A stretch of DNA of 10,949 nucleotides from JBGPIT01 sp041485125 (GTDB lineage: Bacteria; Desulfobacterota; Binatia; UTPRO1). The notes beneath the pieces are model-generated. The model made no database searches, was not told the DNA's origin, and saw nothing but the letters and a program-made list of their open reading frames with translations. The stretch covers positions 1-10,949 of the forward strand of contig JBGPIT010000153.1 in the NCBI GenBank assembly GCA_041485125.1. The letters run 5' to 3'. Shown here piece by piece: positions 7,155-10,949 of the stretch. The translations under genes and the position numbers were made by a program. Positions within the stretch are counted from its first letter, which is position 1. Each line of letters begins with the position of its first letter.

Positions 7155-8024
7155 ATGACGGTTCGTAAGGCGGTCATCCCGGCGGCCGGGCTCGGCACGC
7201 GTTTTCTGCCCGCCACCAAGGCGATTCCCAAGGAGATGCTGCCGATCGTCGACATCCCGACGATCCAATACGTCATCGACGAGGCGATCGCCTCGGGCAT
7301 CGAGCACGTCGTCCTCGTCACCGGCCGCGGTAAGGACGCGATCGTCGATCACTTCGATCGCTCGCCCGAGCTCGAGCACTTCCTCGCCGAGAAGGGCAAG
7401 GACGACCTCCTCGCGATGGTGCGCGACATCGCCGACAAGGTCGAGGTGATCGCGATCCGCCAGAAGGTGCCCGCCGGCCTCGGACACGCCGTCCTCGCCG
7501 CGCGTCCCGCCGTCGGCAACGAGCCCTTCGCGGTGCTGCTCGGCGACGACATCTTCGACGCCGACCCACCCTGCACCCGCCAGCTGATCGACGTCTTCGA
7601 GTCGCGCGGCCAAGGCACGATCGCGCTCTTGGAGGTCACGCCCGAGGAGACGTCGAGCTACGGCGTCATCAAGGGCCGCGCGCTCGGGAACGGCCTGCAC
7701 CAGCTCGAGGCGATGATCGAGAAGCCCGGCCCCGCCGCCGCACCGTCGCGGCTCGCCATCATGGGCCGCTACGTCCTGCCGCCCGAGATCTTTCCGATGA
7801 TCGAGCGCACCAAGCCCGGCAAAGGCGGCGAGATCCAGCTCACCGACGCGCTCGAGCAGCTCCGCGCCACACACGGCATGATCGGCTGCGAGTTCAAGGG
7901 TCGACGCTACGACGCCGGCGACAAGTTCGGCTACCTGGTCGCCAATCTGGAGTTCGCCTTGAAGCGCCCAGACCTCGCTGCTAAGTTGCGCCCTTACTTG
8001 CGAGAGCTCGTCGAGCGCAAGTAA
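7155..8024 (+). CDS. galU: UTP--glucose-1-phosphate uridylyltransferase
   Basis: A 289-aa nucleotidyltransferase of the GalU family, making UDP-glucose from UTP and glucose 1-phosphate for lipopolysaccharide, exopolysaccharide and galactose metabolism in the cytoplasm. The N-terminal nucleotide-binding signature AAGLGTRFLPATKAIPKEML is intact. PAGLGHAVL, LLGDDIF (metal-binding aspartates), an EKP block near residue 190, GGEIQLTDALEQL, and RRYDAGDKFGYL follow in normal order. Length is typical of GalU rather than of the longer, hexapeptide-repeat RfbA/GlmU relatives. It sits 28 bp after dksA without an obvious Shine-Dalgarno sequence and ends 41 bp before tRNA-Ala. A weak promoter-like pair inside its 3' end (TTGAAG 7959-7964, TAAGTT 7982-7987) could serve the tRNA. 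Confidence 0.95.
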   Translation: MTVRKAVIPAAGLGTRFLPATKAIPKEMLPIVDIPTIQYVIDEAIASGIEHVVLVTGRGKDAIVDHFDRSPELEHFLAEKGKDDLLAMVRDIADKVEVIAIRQKVPAGLGHAVLAARPAVGNEPFAVLLGDDIFDADPPCTRQLIDVFESRGQGTIALLEVTPEETSSYGVIKGRALGNGLHQLEAMIEKPGPAAAPSRLAIMGRYVLPPEIFPMIERTKPGKGGEIQLTDALEQLRATHGMIGCEFKGRRYDAGDKFGYLVANLEFALKRPDLAAKLRPYLRELVERK

Positions 8025-8065
8025 CGCGGTCGTCAGTCCTGCGCGGTCGCGCCGTCCGCCTGCCT

Positions 8066-8138
8066 GGGGCAGTAGCTCAGTTGGGAGAGCACCACGTTCG
8101 CAACGTGGGGGTCGAGGGTTCGAATCCCTTCTGCTCCA
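8066..8138 (+). tRNA. tRNA-Ala with anticodon CGC
   Basis: A complete 73-nt cloverleaf. The acceptor stem is GGGGCAG (8066-8072) with CTGCTCC (8131-8137), including the G3:U70 pair that is the alanine identity element. The D stem is GCTC/GAGC, the anticodon stem CCACG/CGTGG (8092-8096, 8104-8108) with loop TTCGCAA and anticodon CGC at 8099-8101, and the T arm GAGGG-TTCGAAT-CCCTT (8114-8130). The discriminator is A8138; CCA is not encoded. It reads GCG codons, abundant in this genome. A foreign element begins at its 3' end, and the gene sequence remains intact. Confidence 0.96.
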
Positions 8139-9516
8139 CTCGTCTTCGTCCCGCAGATCGCGCACTTGGAGCCGCACGGCCGCCGCGTGTCACAATCCGT
8201 GTCACAATTGCGCGCCGTTTGGGTGCCCGCGTCGCCTCCGCGGGAGGCCGCACGCCCTGCAGCCGCCGGAGTTCGGTGGCATCGTCTTTCGGCGTCCGCA
8301 CGTAGTGCGCGTAGTGCTTGCGCAGCGTCCCGTGAGCGACGCCCGTCTGCTCGGAGAGCCATTCGAGGCGTCCACCGCGGGAGAGGTAGAGCGAACAGAA
8401 CGTGTCCTTCGTCGCGTACAAGCCCCGCGTGCGGATCCCGAGCACGCGCTGTGCATCACAGAAGATGCGGTTGAGCTTGTCTTGATCGATCGGTGCGCCT
8501 TCCGGCGCCCGCAGGAGCCACGCGTGCGGGTCCGGATGGAGCGGGACGAGGACAGCGAGGGACGCGGCGGTCGCGGCGTCGATCGCGACGAGCCGGGTCG
8601 CGCTCTCGGTCTTGGTCGGACCGTCTTGCCGCAGCACGCGCGACGCCCGCACAAAGAGGCGGCCACCGTCTCCCGCGCGGCCCACCTCGAGGTCGCACAC
8701 ACGCAACGCGACCGCCTCTGACGGCCGCAGCCCCGTGAAGAACAGGAGTCGCACCGCCGCGAAGTAGTCGTAGTGCGGCCGCGTCGTATAGCCGCCGGCC
8801 CCACGGCCGCTCCGAAACTCCTTGCGGTGGATCCATTCCAGAATCGCCTCGCGCTCTTTCTCCGTGAACGGATCCGGTCCTGCCACCTCGATCCTGCCCC
8901 AGCGGAAGACGGCGTAGGGATTCCGGTCGAGGACCTCATCATCCATCGCGTCGCGCACCAACGCCCGGAGCGACGCCCCGATGACGTTCTTGATCGTCTT
9001 CTCGGCGAGACCGCGGCCGCGCAGCTGCACGCGCAGGTCTTCGAGATGCAGCCGCGAGAGCGTCCGCAGCGCGACGGACCCGAGGAGCGGCACGATGTAG
9101 CACGCGAAGTGTTGCCCGTAGTCGCGAAACGTCGCCGCACTCACGGTCGGCGGTGCCTTCCGTGGCAGCCAACGGTCGAAGTACGACGCGACGGTCTCCT
9201 CGACGGGCGGCGGCGGCAACGGCGCGCGGTCGCGGATCCAGTGGCCGGCTTGCCGTCCCTGCGGGAACCACTTCACGTAGTCGAACGTACCCGCGCGGAT
9301 CTCGCCTCCGATCACCTGGCAGACGGCGTCGAGACGCGCGCGGTTCTCTGGGGTGTCGTCGAGCGCAGTCGTCTCCGCATAGAGATAGGCGTCCCCACGC
9401 CCCGGGCACGGTGCTCGGAAGCGCAGCCGGAGCTTGCCGCCCGACGTCGCGCCGACGGAGCACCCCACGTAGGCGGCTTTCACGCGCCTACGCTTTGTCC
9501 GTCTGCGCCGTGACAA
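8077..9516 (-). CDS. int: Tyrosine recombinase (integrase) with Arm DNA-binding domain; C-terminus runs into the tRNA
   Basis: A 479-aa phage-type integrase. Residues about 17-90 form the N-terminal arm-binding domain (DUF3596-like, with ENRARLDAVCQVIGGEI and GTFDYVKWFP). A core-binding domain covers about 105-200, and the catalytic domain about 215-410. Visible catalytic positions are Arg264 (TGLRPSEA), Lys302 and Tyr402 (HYAHY). The usual HxxR is Tyr367-x-x-Lys370 (LYATKDTF), and the second histidine position is Val393. Such YxxK/R-DTF integrases recall a known sub-branch, so activity is plausible. The last 19 or so codons and the stop lie inside tRNA-Ala. TTG 9516 follows a Shine-Dalgarno sequence (GGAG, 6 nt upstream) and overlaps the upstream gene by 29 bp. 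GTG 9483, just after the upstream stop, is an alternative start and also retains the arm domain. Confidence 0.9.
   Translation of the reverse strand: MSRRRRTKRRRVKAAYVGCSVGATSGGKLRLRFRAPCPGRGDAYLYAETTALDDTPENRARLDAVCQVIGGEIRAGTFDYVKWFPQGRQAGHWIRDRAPLPPPPVEETVASYFDRWLPRKAPPTVSAATFRDYGQHFACYIVPLLGSVALRTLSRLHLEDLRVQLRGRGLAEKTIKNVIGASLRALVRDAMDDEVLDRNPYAVFRWGRIEVAGPDPFTEKEREAILEWIHRKEFRSGRGAGGYTTRPHYDYFAAVRLLFFTGLRPSEAVALRVCDLEVGRAGDGGRLFVRASRVLRQDGPTKTESATRLVAIDAATAASLAVLVPLHPDPHAWLLRAPEGAPIDQDKLNRIFCDAQRVLGIRTRGLYATKDTFCSLYLSRGGRLEWLSEQTGVAHGTLRKHYAHYVRTPKDDATELRRLQGVRPPAEATRAPKRRAIVTRIVTRGGRAAPSARSAGRRRVEQKGFEPSTPTLRTWCSPN
8099..8138. other. Probable attachment site (att) in the 3' half of tRNA-Ala
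   Basis: The integrase gene lies immediately downstream of the tRNA and its reading frame runs through the tRNA 3' half. Tyrosine recombinases of this kind commonly use the anticodon-to-3'-end segment of a tRNA as core site, which restores the tRNA after integration. The second copy expected at the far end of the element lies outside the window, so the exact core boundaries cannot be set here; the range is my estimate. Confidence 0.65.
8185..8208. repeat. Tandem 12-bp direct repeat near the attachment site
   Basis: On the minus strand ATTGTGACACGG (8208-8197) is followed directly by ATTGTGACACGC (8196-8185), 11 of 12 identical. It is in frame within the integrase and encodes IVTR twice (residues 437-444), beyond the catalytic tyrosine and outside the folded core. 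It lies 47-70 bp from the tRNA 3' end. Spacing and tandem arrangement suggest arm-type integrase binding sites; this is inference. Confidence 0.5.
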
Positions 9517-9934
9517 TCAGCTCTCCGCCGTTCGCCATGGGAATGCGATCAGCCCTGCCGGTCGCGGACGCGCCCGCCCCTGCCGCACCGTCGCGGGGTG
9601 GTCCGTGTCGGTCGCCTTCGATGCGATCCACGATGGCCTGCCATTTGAAGACGCGCTCGCGCCGGCCGAGCGGCCGAAACCACTCCCGCCCCTCTTGCAG
9701 GATGCCACGGCGTACCATCGCCTCGATCGCGTCGTTCGTCCAGGGCGTGAGTTGTGCCAGTTCGCGACCGGAGACATAGGGCTTGACGGCGGCTCCCACG
9801 TCCGGGCTGCATGCTCTGCCGGTATTGGATTCGGACGCGGTTTCTTCACGCGCCCCATTCGGCGTGCGGCGATCGCGACCGGTGATCCCGCTGCGCGGGG
9901 TTGAGGCGGTTTTCACAACGGTCGCCTGGCCCAT
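9488..9934 (-). CDS. Small helix-turn-helix protein, probable excisionase/recombination directionality factor
   Basis: A 148-aa protein with one recognisable block at residues about 50-107: YVSGRELAQLTPWTNDAI, then VRRGILQEG and RVFKWQAIVDRIEG. This is the winged helix-turn-helix layout of MerR/Xis-like DNA-binding proteins often encoded next to phage integrases. The first 50 residues are low-complexity and polar, and the Gly/Ala-rich tail looks disordered. Position directly upstream of int, with a 29-bp overlap, supports a role in excision or in controlling int. The ATG at 9934 is chosen because longer frames only add sequence read out of frame from the upstream gene; a start closer to the conserved block is possible. 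It overlaps the upstream gene by 22 bp. Confidence 0.65.
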   Translation of the reverse strand: MGQATVVKTASTPRSGITGRDRRTPNGAREETASESNTGRACSPDVGAAVKPYVSGRELAQLTPWTNDAIEAMVRRGILQEGREWFRPLGRRERVFKWQAIVDRIEGDRHGPPRDGAAGAGASATGRADRIPMANGGELIVTAQTDKA

Positions 9935-10293
9935 GGTTGGACGTCCCGTCCGATCGCGCCGCCGCACGGGCCATACTCGGCGAGCACATCCTCGAAGATG
10001 CCCGAGAGCGCGTCCTTCTCGAGCCGTACCCCAACGTAGTCTCGCGGCATTGCCCACACGTCGCGTCGGTAGACACACTGCGCGGTGTCGGCGAAATCGC
10101 CGAGGTTCGTCCACATGCTAACGCAGCATGGACGGCGCGAGCGATCCTCGATCCATATCCAACGGACCACAGCCTCCTTACGTGCGGCGACGAGTGCGGT
10201 ACTGACGGGCGTCAGCGTGAACAACAGGCGCGTCGCGGTGGCCGCAAGATGCGGTTCGTTCCGGTCGCCGCCTTGCCATGTGGCGAGATGCAT
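9913..10293 (-). CDS. Unrecognised 126-aa protein coupled to the primase-polymerase gene
   Basis: I do not recognise this family. The ATG (10293-10291) shares its A with the stop of the primase-polymerase gene (TGATG), a strong sign of re-initiation coupling, and the end overlaps the helix-turn-helix gene by 22 bp. Both overlaps fit real, selected gene borders. The protein is soluble, with no signal peptide; a mildly hydrophobic stretch (residues 20-37) is too polar for a membrane helix. It is unusually rich in tryptophan (six) and has four cysteines (56, 57, 73, 110). A role with the replication protein, as an accessory factor, is inferred only from coupling. An earlier in-frame start would overlap the primase gene by hundreds of bases and is not credible. 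Confidence 0.6.
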   Translation of the reverse strand: MHLATWQGGDRNEPHLAATATRLLFTLTPVSTALVAARKEAVVRWIWIEDRSRRPCCVSMWTNLGDFADTAQCVYRRDVWAMPRDYVGVRLEKDALSGIFEDVLAEYGPCGGAIGRDVQPWARRPL

Positions 10294-10949
10294 CACTGCG
10301 CGGCTCCATGGCCGCCACCGCTCCGCGCGTAGGTACACTGGCACCCCGCGAGAGCGGTAGCGATCGTGCGCGCGCCGTAGGTCTCCGCCCCGCGGCACGC
10401 GTCCCACTTCTCGCGGGAGAGACTGGACTGCCGAAAGAGCCGGTCCATCTGCGCGGCGTTCCCTCCGGTCCAGAACGCGAGGAGGTTGCAAAGCGCCTGA
10501 TCGGCCTCGGAAGGTGACGCGTACGCCGACGTGTCGCCCCGCCAGAGTGCGGCGAACTCCGCGCCGTTGCGCGCGGCGTGCGCCCGCGCGATCACCTGCG
10601 CGTCGTCCAACTGGAACGCGCCCGAGGCGCGCAGCGGCTGCGGGGCTGGAATCGGACCGTGAGCTCGTCGATCGCATCCGGCGTTTCCGGTCCCGAATAA
10701 CCGGCGATGCACGAGAGCGAGCGCCGCCGTGCGTGCGAAGATCACCTGCGGCGTTCCCGCGAAATGCTTGCCTGTGACGGTGAAGTACCGCCTCGTGTCA
10801 TACATCTCGACGTTGCCCTTGCGCCTTCGGCCGGGCGGCAACACGCCGCGTACCAGCACGTGCACGCCGGTGCCGGACGGGCTCACCTCGGTGTAGCTCT
10901 CAAGGGCGCTGACGATCGCGAGCGCCGGTGCGGTGATAGTGCCCGTGGC
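10293..10949 (-). CDS. Primase-polymerase (AEP, NrS-1-like), 5' end beyond the window
   Basis: The frame is open to the window edge, giving 218 visible residues of the C-terminal part. EVSPSGTGVHVLVRG holds AEP motif II (the S/G-x-H histidine). VEMYDTRRYFTVTGKH holds the motif III acidic residue and the TVTG strand typical of phage and plasmid primase-polymerases. After a linker comes the block WRGDTSAYASPSEADQALC with LLAFWTGG and DRLFRQSSLSREKWD, matching the region after the primase core in phage NrS-1 polymerase relatives (helicase-binding type domain). Motif I (DxD) must lie outside the window. The protein ends shortly after this block with no helicase fused, so a helicase would have to come from another gene. 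Likely role: priming and copying of the excised element. The internal GTG at 10886 is not the true start. Confidence 0.85.
   Translation of the reverse strand, partial: ATGTITAPALAIVSALESYTEVSPSGTGVHVLVRGVLPPGRRRKGNVEMYDTRRYFTVTGKHFAGTPQVIFARTAALALVHRRLFGTGNAGCDRRAHGPIPAPQPLRASGAFQLDDAQVIARAHAARNGAEFAALWRGDTSAYASPSEADQALCNLLAFWTGGNAAQMDRLFRQSSLSREKWDACRGAETYGARTIATALAGCQCTYARSGGGHGAAQ

Larger units (their letters stand above)
8099..10949. mobile_element. Proximal end of a tRNA-integrated element (integrase, excisionase, unknown, primase-polymerase)
   Basis: Between tRNA-Ala and the window edge, all genes lie on the minus strand and overlap their neighbours: an integrase, a small helix-turn-helix protein, a 126-aa unknown and an archaeo-eukaryotic-type primase-polymerase. 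This set (site-specific recombination plus self-priming replication, no structural phage genes seen) fits an integrative mobilizable element, a phage satellite or a prophage end. The window holds only the tRNA-proximal end. Cargo, the distal repeat and therefore the element class are unknown. Confidence 0.8.

Noticed and set aside
7959..7987. Promoter-like pair TTGAAG-N17-TAAGTT for the tRNA, inside the galU 3' end
   Set aside because: Matches are 4 of 6 and 3 of 6, inside coding sequence; mentioned under galU but not called.
8041..8052. Possible terminator after galU
   Set aside because: Only a 4-bp GCGC stem with a 4-nt loop and no T-run; too weak to call.
7119..8177. 352-codon minus-strand open frame opposite galU
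   Set aside because: It covers the well-conserved galU in antisense, and its N-terminal part is just the antisense tRNA read in another frame.
8272..8290. Apparent frameshift in the integrase when I first indexed the bases
   Set aside because: Rechecking the bases against the encoded residues showed my own counting error; the frame is continuous from 9516 to 8077.
8033..8362. Short minus-strand frame with a repeated CDT pattern and several Cys
   Set aside because: The pattern is the 12-bp repeat and antisense tRNA read out of frame. The integrase frame explains this DNA.
10294..10677. N-terminal extension of the 126-aa protein, giving a 254-aa frame
   Set aside because: It lies wholly inside the primase-polymerase gene in another frame and is Arg-rich without motifs. 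The ATG in TGATG is the natural start.

Overview
The window is GC-rich bacterial chromosome with tightly packed genes. The gene set (a PpiD-type membrane-anchored foldase, a long-coiled-coil DksA with a four-cysteine zinc finger, GalU, BioA/BioD, full-length LarC) points to a Gram-negative bacterium. The style of the proteins recalls high-GC lineages formerly grouped as Deltaproteobacteria (Desulfobacterota, Binatota or Myxococcota relatives). No marker fixes the phylum, so this is an inference.

Left part (1-8138), ordinary chromosome. A GC-rich inverted repeat (1-52) is followed by ppiD (124-2043) with a good sigma70-like promoter right at its start codon. A serine alpha/beta hydrolase (2052-2906) follows closely. 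A perfect 7-bp inverted repeat with a 15-bp spacer and BirA-operator form overlaps the end of the hydrolase gene and the promoter of bioA-bioD (2948-5046), the antepenultimate and penultimate steps of biotin synthesis. On the minus strand, converging on bioD, lie larC (nickel-pincer cofactor maturation) and, 3 bp upstream of it, a small exported cysteine-containing protein of unknown function. Across a 151-bp divergent control region, dksA and galU run on the plus strand, followed by tRNA-Ala(CGC).

Right part (about 8099-10949), the end of an integrated mobile element. Its genes are all on the minus strand and point at the tRNA: a tyrosine recombinase, a small helix-turn-helix protein (probable excisionase), an unrecognised 126-aa protein, and a primase-polymerase that runs off the window edge. 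Every neighbouring pair overlaps, so this looks like one operon of integration, excision and replication functions. The integrase reading frame continues into the tRNA gene and takes its stop codon from the D arm. This indicates that the 3' part of the tRNA is the attachment site, and that the integrase C-terminus is written partly in host DNA.

The unusual content is concentrated in this element: an integrase with substituted catalytic positions, a tandem 12-bp repeat next to the attachment site that may be arm-type integrase binding sites, and the unknown protein coupled by TGATG to the primase-polymerase. The cargo and the far end of the element lie outside the window. No CRISPR array, rRNA or insertion sequence was seen, and no gene-free stretch exceeds about 150 bases.
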